From Acrocarpospora catenulata (GTDB lineage: Bacteria; Actinomycetota; Actinomycetes; Streptosporangiales; Streptosporangiaceae), in NCBI RefSeq assembly GCF_018476525.1, contig NZ_JAHCST010000046.1, positions 1 to 64,000 of the forward strand: DNA of 64,000 nt, in the 5' to 3' direction. Position 1 is the stretch's first letter. Every line of letters begins with the position of its first letter. This document shows, piece after piece, positions 44,563-54,273 of the stretch. Below the pieces are notes generated by a model. The model saw only the letters and a list, made by a program, of their open reading frames with translations. It was not told the origin of the DNA and did no database searches. Both the position numbers and the translations under genes were made by a program.

Positions 44563-45186
44563 CTAGTACATCCTCTGGCGCTTGCGGGCCGAGCTCCGCC
44601 GGACCAGCACCACGATGGTGACGATCACCGCGACCAGGAAACCCACCCCGGGCAGCACCAGGAGCGCCACCGCGCCGCCGACCAGCTTGGCCGAGGCCAG
44701 CTCCCGGCCGACGCCGAACTTGACGCCGTCGCCGTCGCAGGCGACCTGGTACTCACCGGCGGCCGGCACGCCCACCTGGAAGACCAGCTCCCAGTTGTCG
44801 GAGCCGAGGGTGAGGCTCTGCGAGGTGCTCGGCTGGGTCAGGGTGATCTTGTCGTCGGGGTTGCCGCCCTGGACCTGGCACTCCACGTTGGTGGCCTGGG
44901 CGGCGGCGGCCCAGATGGCGGGGCTGTTGGCGGGATCGAGCTGGACCTTGACCGTCTCGCCGCCGCGGAACGTGGTGGTCGGCGCGGCGTCGTTGACCCC
45001 GGCGAAGAGCCCGCCGGCGAAGCCTAAGACCCCCGCGATCAGCAGAATCACGAAGAGGACCCAGGACAGGACGATCCATAGGACGCGCGGGCGGATCGGG
45101 GGCGGCGGGCCGGGGTTCGCCGGGGGTGGGGGGTACTGGCCGTATTGGCCGTAGTTCCCGTAATTCTGGCCATAGGGAGAACTCAT
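44563..45186 (-). CDS. Two-helix membrane protein with external domain
   Basis: A 207-residue protein: a Tyr/Gln/Gly/Pro-rich tail (1-35), membrane helix 1 at about 36-62, an external domain of about 110 residues with two cysteines (ECQVQGG and VACDGDG) likely forming a disulfide, and membrane helix 2 at about 168-195 with a basic tail. The external part (FRGGETVKVQLDPANSPAIWAAA, ITLTQPSTSQSLTLGSDNWELVFQVGVPAAGEYQVAC) looks like a beta-sandwich. Proteins of this build occur widely in actinomycetes without assigned role. Confidence 0.8.
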   Translation of the reverse strand: MSSPYGQNYGNYGQYGQYPPPPANPGPPPPIRPRVLWIVLSWVLFVILLIAGVLGFAGGLFAGVNDAAPTTTFRGGETVKVQLDPANSPAIWAAAAQATNVECQVQGGNPDDKITLTQPSTSQSLTLGSDNWELVFQVGVPAAGEYQVACDGDGVKFGVGRELASAKLVGGAVALLVLPGVGFLVAVIVTIVVLVRRSSARKRQRMY

Positions 45187-45289
45187 AGATGTAAGTGTGA
45201 ATCATTCGGCTTGTGAGGCGTTTGCAGTCCGCTTGGCAGGTAAGCGCCACTCGCGTTATCGCACCCTGCGGGCGCTGGCCGTACACTTG

Positions 45290-45316
45290 TTGGCACTCGG
45301 GAAGACAGAGTGCCAG
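45290..45316. promoter_or_regulatory. CIRCE element (HrcA operator)
   Basis: TTGGCACTC-N9-GAGTGCCAG is a 9+9 inverted repeat with the 9-base spacer of the CIRCE consensus (TTAGCACTC-N9-GAGTGCTAA), differing symmetrically at one position of each arm. It lies 13 bases before the hrcA start and just after TACACT, a plausible -10 box at 45282-45287. HrcA binding here would repress hrcA-dnaJ until heat shock. Confidence 0.93.
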
Positions 45317-45329
45317 GGGAGGTGAGCAC

Positions 45330-46343
45330 GTGGTTGACGACCGTAGGCTGGCGGTCCTGCGCGCCATCGTCGAGGACTATGTGTCCACCAACGAGCCGGT
45401 CGGCTCCAAGGCGCTGGCCGATCGCCACAATCTGGGGGTCTCGCCGGCCACCATCCGCAACGACATGGCGGCGCTGGAGGACCAGGGTTACATCCACCAG
45501 CCGCACACCAGCGCCGGGCGGGTGCCCACCGACAAGGGATACCGGCTCTTCGTGGACCGGCTCTCCCAGGTGAAACCGCTCACGGCGGCCGAGCGCCGGG
45601 CCATCGAGACCTTCCTGGCCGGGGCCGTCGACCTGGACGAGATCGTGACCCGCACGGTCCGGCTGCTGGCCCAGCTGACCCGGCAGGTCGCGGTGGTGCA
45701 GTACCCCTCGCTCACCCGCTCCACGGTGCGGCACGTGGAGATCGTGCCGCTCTCCGAACGGCGGGTCATGCTGGTCCTGATCACCAACACCGGGCGGGTG
45801 GAGCAGCGGGTGGTCGACCTGCCCGATTCCATCGCCGACGACCGGGTGGCCCACCTGCGCTCGGTGCTCAACGCCGCGCTGGACGGCTGCGGCCTGGCCA
45901 AGGTCTCCGACGTGGTGGCCGACCTGCCGGAACGGCTGCCCCCCGAGGACCGGCCGGCCATGATCACGCTGCTCTCGGTGATCCTGGAGACGCTGGTCGA
46001 GCGGCACGAGGAGAAGATCGTCTTCGCGGGGGCGGCCAACCTCGCCGCGGCCGACTTCAGCGTCGGCCTGCGCGATGTGCTGGAGGCCCTGGAGGAACAG
46101 GTCGTGCTGATGCGCCTGCTGGGCGAGACCGGCGACCTGTCCGAGCTGACCGTCCGGATCGGCTCGGAGAACCCGTACACCGGCCTGCGCGGCACCTCCT
46201 TCGTGGCCGCGGGATACGGTGCGGGCGACAAGGAACTGGCCCGGCTCGGAGTGCTGGGCCCGACGCGAATGGACTATCCGGTGACGATGGGTGCGGTGCG
46301 CGCCGTGGCGCGTTACGTCGGCCAGATCCTGGCGGGGTCATAA
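45330..46343 (+). CDS. hrcA: Heat-inducible transcription repressor HrcA
   Basis: A 337-residue repressor of class I heat-shock genes. The N-terminal winged helix (1-75) includes [31 protein letters not shown] and [39 protein letters not shown], the hallmark of HrcA. The rest is the GAF-like and dimerisation part. GTG 45330 follows GGGGAGG. A CIRCE element is directly upstream, so it is autoregulated; dnaJ begins right at its stop. Confidence 0.95.
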   Translation: MVDDRRLAVLRAIVEDYVSTNEPVGSKALADRHNLGVSPATIRNDMAALEDQGYIHQPHTSAGRVPTDKGYRLFVDRLSQVKPLTAAERRAIETFLAGAVDLDEIVTRTVRLLAQLTRQVAVVQYPSLTRSTVRHVEIVPLSERRVMLVLITNTGRVEQRVVDLPDSIADDRVAHLRSVLNAALDGCGLAKVSDVVADLPERLPPEDRPAMITLLSVILETLVERHEEKIVFAGAANLAAADFSVGLRDVLEALEEQVVLMRLLGETGDLSELTVRIGSENPYTGLRGTSFVAAGYGAGDKELARLGVLGPTRMDYPVTMGAVRAVARYVGQILAGS

Positions 46344-47474
46344 GTGGCCAAGGACTATTACGCCACCCTCGGGGTGCGCCGTGACGCCAGCCAGGACGAG
46401 ATCAAGAAGGCCTACCGGCGGCTGGCCCGGGAGCTCCATCCGGACGTCAACCCCGACCCGGAGACCCAGGAGCGGTTCAAGGAGATCACCCAGGCGTACG
46501 AGGTGCTCTCCGACCCGCAGAAGCGGCAGATGCACGACCTGGGCGGCGACCCCTTCGGCGGCGCGGGCGGCGGCCCCGGCGGCTTCGGCCAGGGCTTCCC
46601 GTTCAGCGACATCATGGACGCCTTCTTCGGCACGGCCTCGGCCTCACGCGGCCCGCGCTCCCGGGCCAGGCGGGGCCGCAACGCCACCATCCGGGTCGAA
46701 CTCGACCTGGCCGAGTCGGGCTTCGGCACCACCCGGGAGCTGGTGGTGGACACCGCCGTGCTCTGCGAGGTCTGCACAGGCTCCGGCGCGGCGGCCGGCA
46801 CCCACCCCGACACCTGCGACATGTGCCACGGCCGCGGTGAGGTCTCCCAGGTCACCCGCTCCTTCCTGGGCCAGGTCATGACCTCCCGCCCGTGCCCGCA
46901 GTGCGGTGGGTACGGCAGCGTGATCCGCCACCCCTGCCAGGAGTGCTCCGGCGACGGCCGGGTCCGCACCCGGCGCACCATCAAGGTCAGGATCCCGGCC
47001 GGGGTCGAGGACGGCACCCACATCCAGCTGGCCGGGGAGGGCGAGATCGGCCCCGGTGGCGGCCCGCCCGGCGACCTCTTCCTGGAGATCGTGGAGCGCC
47101 CGCACGCCATCTTCGAGCGGCGCGGCGACGACCTGCACTGCACGGTCCAGATCCCGATGACCGCCGCCGCCCTGGGCACCTCGCTCACCATGGAGACCCT
47201 GGACGGCGCCGAGGAGATCGACGTGCGCCCTGGCACCCAGTCCGGCCAGGTCATCCCGCTGTACGGGCGGGGCGTGCAGCGCCTCAACGAGTCCGGCCGG
47301 GGCGACCTGCTGATCCACGTCAACGTGGAGACGCCGCTGAAGCTGGACGCCCAGCAGGAGGAACTGCTCAGGGAACTGTCCCGGCTGCGCAACGAGGAGC
47401 GCCCGCCCGGCAAGTTCTCGCCGGGGCAGCAGGGCTTCTTCTCCCGCCTGAAGGACGCGTTCAACGGCCGCTGA
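46344..47474 (+). CDS. dnaJ: Chaperone DnaJ (hrcA-linked copy)
   Basis: A 376-residue full-length DnaJ. The J domain (1-65) has HPD at 32-34. A Gly/Phe-rich linker (66-95) is followed by the zinc region with four CxxCxGxG motifs ([32 protein letters not shown]) and the two substrate-binding beta domains. Start GTG 46344 directly follows the hrcA stop. In actinobacteria this hrcA-linked gene is usually the second dnaJ (dnaJ2), under CIRCE control; the other copy is with dnaK elsewhere. Confidence 0.95.
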   Translation: MAKDYYATLGVRRDASQDEIKKAYRRLARELHPDVNPDPETQERFKEITQAYEVLSDPQKRQMHDLGGDPFGGAGGGPGGFGQGFPFSDIMDAFFGTASASRGPRSRARRGRNATIRVELDLAESGFGTTRELVVDTAVLCEVCTGSGAAAGTHPDTCDMCHGRGEVSQVTRSFLGQVMTSRPCPQCGGYGSVIRHPCQECSGDGRVRTRRTIKVRIPAGVEDGTHIQLAGEGEIGPGGGPPGDLFLEIVERPHAIFERRGDDLHCTVQIPMTAAALGTSLTMETLDGAEEIDVRPGTQSGQVIPLYGRGVQRLNESGRGDLLIHVNVETPLKLDAQQEELLRELSRLRNEERPPGKFSPGQQGFFSRLKDAFNGR

Positions 47475-47480
47475 CCCGTC

Positions 47481-48218
47481 ATGACCGTACCCGTGTTTCT
47501 GAGCGACCTCGGGGGCGACTCCGGCCCCGGCTCTCGCCTGCTCCTGGACGGCCCTGAGGGGCGCCACGCGGCGGCCGTACGGCGGCTGCGTCCCGGCGAG
47601 CGGGTGGACCTGACCGACGGGGCCGGACGGGTGGCCGAGTGCGCGGTCCGGGAGGCGCACAAGGACGCGCTGGACCTGGACGTGCTGGACCGCTACGACC
47701 TGCCCGCCCCCCAGCCCCGGCTGGTGGTGGTCCAGGCCCTGCCCAAGGGAGACAGAGGCGAGCTGGCCGTCGAACTGATGACCGAGGCCGGGGTGGACGT
47801 GATCGTGCCCTGGGCGGCGGCCCGCTGCGTCACCCAGTGGAAGGGCGAACGGGGCGGCAAGGCGCTGGCCAGGTGGCGGTCCACCGCCAGGGAGGCGGGC
47901 AAGCAGGCCCGTCGCTTCCACCTGCCGGAGGTCGCCGAACTCGCCGTGACCGCCCAGGTGGCCGCGCTGCTGGAGAGCGCCGCCCTCGCCCTGGTGCTGC
48001 ACGAGGAGGCGACGGAACCGCTGTCCCGGATGGAACTGCCGGACAAGGGTGACATCGTCCTGGTGGTCGGCCCTGAGGGCGGCGTCGCCCCCGAGGAACT
48101 GGCCCGATTCGGCGCGGCCGGAGCCGTGCCGACACTGCTCGGGCCGACCGTGTTGCGCACCTCGACGGCGGGCGTGGCCGCCGCCGCGGTGCTCCTGGCC
48201 GGAACCGGCCGCTGGTAG
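47481..48218 (+). CDS. rsmE: 16S rRNA (uracil-1498-N3)-methyltransferase
   Basis: A 245-residue SPOUT-class enzyme that methylates U1498 of 16S rRNA in the 30S subunit. The N-terminal PUA-like domain (GRHAAAVRRLRPGERVDLTDG) is followed by the trefoil-knot domain: ALPKGDRGELAVELMTEAGVDVIVPWAA, REAGKQARRFHLPEV, LVVGPEGGVAPEEL and the C-terminal LGPTVLRTSTAGVAAAAVL. It begins six bases after dnaJ, so it shares the heat-shock transcript. Confidence 0.95.
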   Translation: MTVPVFLSDLGGDSGPGSRLLLDGPEGRHAAAVRRLRPGERVDLTDGAGRVAECAVREAHKDALDLDVLDRYDLPAPQPRLVVVQALPKGDRGELAVELMTEAGVDVIVPWAAARCVTQWKGERGGKALARWRSTAREAGKQARRFHLPEVAELAVTAQVAALLESAALALVLHEEATEPLSRMELPDKGDIVLVVGPEGGVAPEELARFGAAGAVPTLLGPTVLRTSTAGVAAAAVLLAGTGRW

Positions 48219-48265
48219 GGGCGCGAGCCCGCCTCAGGGCCGCCCCGAAGCCGTGACCCCGCCCG

Positions 48266-48958
48266 CTAGGGCGTCTGGGTCTGCGACGGGGCCGCCTCCG
48301 GGGTCGGCTTCTCGCTGAGCTGCGGCAGCGGGGTCGGCGAGTCGCAGCCGGCGCCCGAGCAGCCCGACGGGGTGGGGGACGGCGTGGCGGACGGGGAGTC
48401 CGACGCCGACGGCTTCGGGCTGGGGGTGGGCGAGGCGGGCGCCTCGCCCGGCGGGCAGTCGTCGTCGCCGGTGGCGTCCGGCTCGACCACGGTCGGGGTG
48501 ACCGACGGCGTGGCGCACGGGTCCGGGCTGCCCGCGCTCGGCGTCGGGGACGGCGCGGTGGTCTGGGCCGCCCGCGGTGGCACCTCGCCGGCCACCGAGG
48601 GGGACGCCGTGACGATGACGATCTCGTCCGTCGGGGCGGGCGCCGGCTGGTTGGTGGCCCCGATCTCGGGCAACTGGCCGGGAGTGGTGTCCCTGAGCAG
48701 CCCGATCTCGGTGCCCACCCGGTCGCGCAGCCCGGGCACCACCATGACGATGGTCCCGGCCACCATCGCGGCGACGGCCACCGCGGCGCCGATGCGCCAC
48801 CAGATCAGCCCGCGCAGGCCGTTGAAACCGCGCATGCCGCGGTTCTCGATGCGCTCCCGGATGATGTCGAGTCCGGCGGGAGAGGGCACGACCGAGTCCG
48901 CCTCCGCGCGCAGCGCACGGCGGAGGACATCGCCGTACTCGTCGGGGGGGATGGTCAT
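48266..48958 (-). CDS. Membrane partner of the ECF sigma factor (anti-sigma-like)
   Basis: A 230-residue protein. An N-terminal cytoplasmic part (1-50, EYGDVLRRALRAEADSVVPSPAGLDIIRERIENRG) is followed by one membrane helix at about 54-75 and an external tail rich in Pro, Thr and Ser, with four cysteines. The start overlaps the sigma-factor stop (ATGA), so the two proteins are made together. It lacks the HxxxCxxC zinc anti-sigma motif, so sigma binding is inferred from position. This arrangement is common for SigE-family pairs in actinomycetes. Confidence 0.75.
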   Translation of the reverse strand: MTIPPDEYGDVLRRALRAEADSVVPSPAGLDIIRERIENRGMRGFNGLRGLIWWRIGAAVAVAAMVAGTIVMVVPGLRDRVGTEIGLLRDTTPGQLPEIGATNQPAPAPTDEIVIVTASPSVAGEVPPRAAQTTAPSPTPSAGSPDPCATPSVTPTVVEPDATGDDDCPPGEAPASPTPSPKPSASDSPSATPSPTPSGCSGAGCDSPTPLPQLSEKPTPEAAPSQTQTP

Positions 48959-49560
48959 GAGAACTTCTCCAGTACCTGCCGTAGCGCGGCCATGCCGCGG
49001 GCCGTGTGACTCTTCACCGCGCCTTTGCTGATGCCCATCGCACTGGCGATCTCCGCTTCCGACAGGTCACCGTAGTAGCGCAGCACCAATGCCTCGCGCT
49101 GCCGGGTCGGCAGGCCGCGCAGGGCCTCGATGACCGCCGATCGCTCGAGTTCGCCGATCGCGCCGTTCTCGGCGCTGGGCGCGTCGGGCAGGCCCTTCGG
49201 CGCGTACTTGTCCACGACGGCGCGGTGGCGCAGCACGGAGCGTGATCGGTTGACGACCGACTGGCGCAGGTAGGCGAGTGCCTTGTCGGGGTCACGCAGT
49301 CTGCGCCAGGCGCCGTGGATGGCGACGAACGCGTCCTGAACGACCTCCTCGGCGCTGGCCACATCGCGAACCAGCAACACTGCGAGACGCACGAGTGACC
49401 GATAGTGCGCACTGTAGAGCGCGATCACGGCCTTGTCGGCGTCCCAACCGACGGGCACCGCTCCCAGCGACCTGTCGGCCACGAGGGTCTCGGTGGTCAC
49501 ATCAGTAGGACGCTCGTCCTTGCCGGAGGGTTTACGCTCTTCCGAATCATTAGGGGGCAT
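48955..49560 (-). CDS. ECF sigma factor (SigE family)
   Basis: A 201-residue sigma factor. Region 2 (about 45-110) has ALYSAHYRSLVRLAVLLVRDVASAEEVVQDAFVAIHGAWRRLRDPDKALAYLRQSVVNRSRS. Region 4 (about 140-195) has RSAVIEALRGLPTRQREALVLRYYGDLSEAEIASAMGISKGAVKSHTARGMAAL. These match the SigE subfamily of extracytoplasmic-function sigma factors. The first 40 residues are polar and not conserved, so a later start (for example at VTTETLV) is possible. It is followed by its likely membrane partner. Confidence 0.9.
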   Translation of the reverse strand: MPPNDSEERKPSGKDERPTDVTTETLVADRSLGAVPVGWDADKAVIALYSAHYRSLVRLAVLLVRDVASAEEVVQDAFVAIHGAWRRLRDPDKALAYLRQSVVNRSRSVLRHRAVVDKYAPKGLPDAPSAENGAIGELERSAVIEALRGLPTRQREALVLRYYGDLSEAEIASAMGISKGAVKSHTARGMAALRQVLEKFS

Positions 49561-49690
49561 GGCCCAGCTGTGTCCTCGCCCGACACGGGGGTTTAGTTGA
49601 CGGTGCAGTGTCGCACATAAACCCTATCCGGGCGGATCTTTCCGCGGCACCGCGATGGGATTACCGATTGGCAACGCTAAGCTTCCCCAA

Positions 49691-50029
49691 GTGAGCGACT
49701 GCCTGTTCTGCAAGATCGCGGCCGGTGAGATCCCGGCCACGGTGGTCCACGAGACCCCCACCACGCTGGCCTTCCGCGACATCAACCCGCACGCCCCCGT
49801 GCACGTTCTGGTCATCCCGAAAGAGCACCACGAGGACGCGCTGGCCCTGGCCGAGGCGGGTCTGGCCGGCGACGTGCTCAGCACGGCGGCGGCGGTGGCG
49901 GCCAAGGAGGGCATCGCCGAGTCCGGCTACCGGGTGACCTTCAACACCGGCCCGGACGCCGGGCGCACCGTCTTCCACGCGCACGCCCACGTGCTCGGCG
50001 GGCACCCCCTGGAGATGCGGCTCGGCTGA
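49691..50029 (+). CDS. HIT-family nucleotide hydrolase (HINT type)
   Basis: A 112-residue enzyme that hydrolyses purine nucleoside phosphoramidates or related nucleotides. It starts SDCLFCKIAAGEIPATVVHETPTTLAFRDINPHAPVHVLVIPKEH and ends with the histidine triad HAHAHVLGG. Start GTG 49691 gives the usual N-terminus; ATG 49655 adds 12 residues. Neither has a good ribosome-binding site, so a leaderless message is possible (TAAGCT lies 13 bases before GTG). It stands at the head of the phoH-ybeY-era block, as in other actinobacteria. Confidence 0.9.
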   Translation: MSDCLFCKIAAGEIPATVVHETPTTLAFRDINPHAPVHVLVIPKEHHEDALALAEAGLAGDVLSTAAAVAAKEGIAESGYRVTFNTGPDAGRTVFHAHAHVLGGHPLEMRLG

Positions 50030-50157
50030 TACCCGCTGGACGCGGAACGGGTCGGCCGAGCATGCTGTGATCTGCTGCTCGGGCCAAACAAGGCGCGCGA
50101 GTCCCGGGCTAGCATTGGTGAGAAATTAGGGAGGCGAGCAGGCCACCACGGCCGCCC

Positions 50158-51203
<1,046 letters not shown>

Positions 51204-51207
<4 letters not shown>

Positions 51208-51674
51208 GCGTCGAGGTGGCCAACGAGTCCGGCGCCGAGATCGACGAGGCGCGGCTGGTCGCGCTGGCCGGTCACGTGCTCGGCAAGCTGGGCGTCAACC
51301 CGCTGGCCGAACTGTCCATCCTGGTGGTGGACGAGGCGGCGATGACCGCGCTGCACGAGCAGTGGATGGGCGAGCCGGGGCCCACCGACGTGCTCGCCTT
51401 CCCGATGGACGAGCTGCGGCCGCACCAGGCCAGGTCGGAGGAGGCCGCGCCGGACCCGGCGCTCCTCGGCGACGTGGTGCTCTGCCCGTCGGTGGCCGCC
51501 AAGCAGGCCGCGGAGGCGGGGCACAGCGCCCAGGCGGAGCTGGAGATGCTCTGCACCCATGGCATTCTGCATTTGCTGGGCTACGATCACGCCGAGCCCG
51601 AGGAGCATGCCGAGATGTTCGGGCTCCAGGGCGAGTTGCTCGAATCGTGGCGGGAGGTGCGCCCGAAGCCGTGA
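51204..51674 (+). CDS. ybeY: Endoribonuclease YbeY
   Basis: A 156-residue metalloprotein for 16S rRNA 3' end maturation and 70S quality control. The zinc site [11 protein letters not shown] (His119, His123, His129) is intact. [33 protein letters not shown] and [12 protein letters not shown] are also typical. It is coupled at both ends: ATGA with phoH upstream and GTGA with the next gene. Confidence 0.95.
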
Positions 51675-52957
51675 CTAACGGCTGGTTGTTCTCGGCCGTC
51701 GCGCTCATCGTGACCGGCGGCCTGCTCGCCAGCGCGGAGACCGCGCTGACGCGGATCTCCCGCGTGCGCGCCGAGGAGTTCGTGAAGGACGGGCGGCGCG
51801 GCGCGCGGCGGCTCCAGGCGATCGTGGCCGACCCGCCGCGGTACCTGAACCTGCTTCTGCTGCTGCGGCTCAGCTGTGAGCTGGTGGCGACCGTGATCGC
51901 GACCCTGCTGGTCATCGACTGGCTGGGCGACACCGGCCAGGCGTACGCGGTGGCCGCGATCATCATGATCCTGGTCAGCTACGTGATCGTCGGCGTCTCG
52001 CCGCGCACCCTCGGCCGCCAGCACGCCGAGCCGGTGGCGCTGGCGAGCGCCCCCATCGTGTACGGGCTGACCCGCATCTTCGGCCCGCTGCCCACCCTGC
52101 TGATCCTGCTGGGCAACGCGCTCACCCCGGGCAAGGGCTTCCGGGAGGGCCCGTTCACCTCCGAGGCCGAGCTGCGCGAGCTGGTCGACCTGGCCGAGGA
52201 GCGGCGGGTGATCGAGCCGGACGAGCGGGAGATGATCCACTCGGTCTTCGAGCTGGGCGACACGCTGGTCCGCGAGGTCATGGTGCCGCGCACCGACATG
52301 GTCTTCATCGAGCGCGGCAAGGCCCTGACCCAGGCGCTCTCGCTGGCGCTGCGCAGCGGCTTCTCCCGGATCCCGGTGACCGGGGAGAACGAGGACGACG
52401 TGGTCGGCATCGCCTACCTCAAGGACATCGTGCTCCGCATGCAGGACACCGGGGAGACCGACATCCGGGTGGACGAGCTGATGCGCCCGGCCACGTACGT
52501 GCCGGAGAGCAAGCCCATCGACGAACTGCTCAGGGAGATGCAGGCCCGCCAGATCCACCTGGCCATCGTGATCGACGAGTACGGCGGCACGGCCGGCCTG
52601 GTCACCATCGAGGACGTGATCGAGGAGATCGTCGGGGAGATCGCCGACGAGTACGACCAGGAGGCCCCCCGGGTGGAGTGGCTGGCCGAGGGCGCCGCCA
52701 GGGTCACCGCCCGGCTCTCGGTGGACGAGCTGGCCGAGATGTTCGACACCGAGATCGAGGCGGAGGACGTGGACACCGTGGGCGGCCTGCTCGCGCACGC
52801 CCTAGGCCGGGTGCCGATCGCCGGTTCCGAGGCGCTGGTGGACGGGCTCCGGCTGACCGCGGAGAACCTGGCGGGGCGGCGGAACCGGATCAGCACGGTG
52901 GTGGTCCGCCGGGTGGGCGACGAGCGGGCCGAGGAGACGGTCAGCGTCGCGAGCTGA
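51671..52957 (+). CDS. CNNM/CorC-type membrane protein with CBS domains
   Basis: A 428-residue protein. The N-terminal CNNM/DUF21 membrane domain (1-150) has about four helices ([65 protein letters not shown]). Two CBS domains follow (about 195-320; [34 protein letters not shown] and [54 protein letters not shown]). A CorC-HlyC domain (340-415) ends the protein. Such proteins are linked to magnesium or cobalt homeostasis, though often labelled hemolysin. GTG 51671 overlaps the ybeY stop. Confidence 0.93.
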   Translation: MTNGWLFSAVALIVTGGLLASAETALTRISRVRAEEFVKDGRRGARRLQAIVADPPRYLNLLLLLRLSCELVATVIATLLVIDWLGDTGQAYAVAAIIMILVSYVIVGVSPRTLGRQHAEPVALASAPIVYGLTRIFGPLPTLLILLGNALTPGKGFREGPFTSEAELRELVDLAEERRVIEPDEREMIHSVFELGDTLVREVMVPRTDMVFIERGKALTQALSLALRSGFSRIPVTGENEDDVVGIAYLKDIVLRMQDTGETDIRVDELMRPATYVPESKPIDELLREMQARQIHLAIVIDEYGGTAGLVTIEDVIEEIVGEIADEYDQEAPRVEWLAEGAARVTARLSVDELAEMFDTEIEAEDVDTVGGLLAHALGRVPIAGSEALVDGLRLTAENLAGRRNRISTVVVRRVGDERAEETVSVAS

Positions 52958-53141
52958 CCCGATTTGCGGCGGCCTTCGGGTTTGGGATGAATTGCCGCAA
53001 GCGTTCTTTAAGTCGTTTGCAAGCGGGTTGGTCCAATATCTAGGCAAGGCACTCGGGAGGGGTTCGGAGTGCCGAGGGGATTGGTTCCGGGGCGCCGGGA
53101 GGGGTTCGCGGCGCACCGGCCGATCCCGGGGGGAATCATCG

Positions 53142-53177
53142 ATTAGAGGGCTCTCGTTACGGCGGGAGCCCTCTAAT
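53142..53177 (+). terminator. Stem-loop terminator after the CorC-like gene
   Basis: ATTAGAGGGCTC and GAGCCCTCTAAT are an exact 12-bp inverted repeat around a 12-base loop with a further CG pair. It lies 184 bases after the gene stop. The 339-base gap 52958-53296 also has two GGGAGGGGTTCG copies (about 53056 and 53097) and no gene. Confidence 0.75.
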
Positions 53178-53296
53178 GGTGTCTGCTTGCAGTTGGCGGT
53201 GATTGCCGGATTTGCCGACGGGGAAGGTAGCCGGTCGGCGGGGTGATTTGGGGGCCCGCCGGATGGATCATGGCAGATCATGGCGGGGGAGCCGGT

Positions 53297-53947
53297 ATGC
53301 GGGGGATCGGGGTTGCTGTTGCTTGTTGTCTGGCGGTGTCCGCCTGTGGAGGTACCCCAGGGGCACGGTCGGATCCGCGCAGCACGCCACAGGCGGCCCG
53401 GCTGCAGGCCATGCTCCGCGACATGGAGGACATGCCGGCCGGCTTCTCCGACCGGGGCAGGGAGCGCTGGCACCCGCCCTTCACCCCGGTCAGCAAGAGC
53501 TGCCGGACCCTCTTCGACCTGCTGTCCGGACGCCCGCCCAAGGAGGAGCTGACCGCCTCGGGAGCGGTCACCTACCAGGGTGACGGCATCGGCCAGCTGG
53601 CGGGGGTGAGCCTGGCCGTCTACCAGGGGGACGGCGCCCAGCGGCACCTGAAGGGCATGCGCACGGCCATGGAGCAGTGCGTGACCGCCGCCGACCAGTC
53701 CCCCGACCGGGGGAACCAGCTCTCCGCCACCGCCCTCGACCTGGGCAAGGGCACCCTCGCCGACGGCGCCGCACGCCGCCTGTCCGGCAAGGTCGCGGGC
53801 TACCCGTACGAGATGCAGCTGGTCGTGGCCCGGCAGGGCCATACCCTGGTGGGCCTGGTGAACGCGGGGATGCGGGCGCCGGACGTGCGGCGGACCACCG
53901 AGCTCGCAAAATTGCTCACCGCCAAGGTCGGTACCCTTGATCTGTGA
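53297..53947 (+). CDS. Lipoprotein of unknown function
   Basis: A 216-residue lipoprotein with signal and lipobox AVSAC (Cys17). The mature part is a single alpha/beta domain with two conserved cysteines (SKSCRTLFDLL and MEQCVTAA) probably joined. The pattern (AMLRDMEDMPAGFSDR, VTYQGDGIGQLAGVSLAVYQGDGAQRHLKGMRTAMEQC, GYPYEMQLVVARQGHTLVGLVNAG) recalls extracellular sensor domains of the PknH/LpqN type. ATG 53297 has GGGGGAG six bases before it. It overlaps the cytidine-deaminase-like gene by four bases, so it belongs to the era transcript. Confidence 0.75.
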   Translation: MRGIGVAVACCLAVSACGGTPGARSDPRSTPQAARLQAMLRDMEDMPAGFSDRGRERWHPPFTPVSKSCRTLFDLLSGRPPKEELTASGAVTYQGDGIGQLAGVSLAVYQGDGAQRHLKGMRTAMEQCVTAADQSPDRGNQLSATALDLGKGTLADGAARRLSGKVAGYPYEMQLVVARQGHTLVGLVNAGMRAPDVRRTTELAKLLTAKVGTLDL

Positions 53948-54273
53948 CGCTGGACGCTGAGGACACCAAAATCATCACCCTGGCCAGGTCGGCCAGGGCC
54001 AGGAACGGCACCGCCGAGGGCGCGGCCGTGCGCGACGAGACCGGGCGGACCTATGTGGCCACCGACGTCGCCCTGCCCTCGCTGAAGCTGTCGGCCGTAC
54101 AGGTGGCGGTGGCCATGGCGGTGTCCAGCGGCGCGGCGGGCCTGGAGGCGGCGGCGCTGGTGAGCGAGGCCGAGGAGCCCGCGCCGGACGACATCGCGGC
54201 GATCGAGGACATCGGGAACGCCATCCTTTACCTGGTCGGGCCCGACGGGGAGGTAAAGGGCAGGTATGTCTGA
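53944..54273 (+). CDS. Degenerate cytidine-deaminase-like protein
   Basis: A 109-residue protein that sits before era in many actinomycetes, where it is often labelled cytidine deaminase. The fold pattern is kept (TKIITLARSARARNGTAEGAAVRDETGRTYVATDVALPSLKLSAVQVAVAMAVSSGA), but the zinc motifs C/HAE and PCxxC are both absent. It is therefore unlikely to deaminate cytidine. GTG 53944 overlaps the lipoprotein stop, and its own end overlaps the era start by eight bases. A structural or regulatory role with Era is possible. Confidence 0.75.
   Translation: MTLDAEDTKIITLARSARARNGTAEGAAVRDETGRTYVATDVALPSLKLSAVQVAVAMAVSSGAAGLEAAALVSEAEEPAPDDIAAIEDIGNAILYLVGPDGEVKGRYV

Noticed and set aside
45223-45289. 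Second CIRCE copy upstream of hrcA
   Set aside because: GCGCCACTC at about 45244 is only a half-site without a matching partner at the right spacing.
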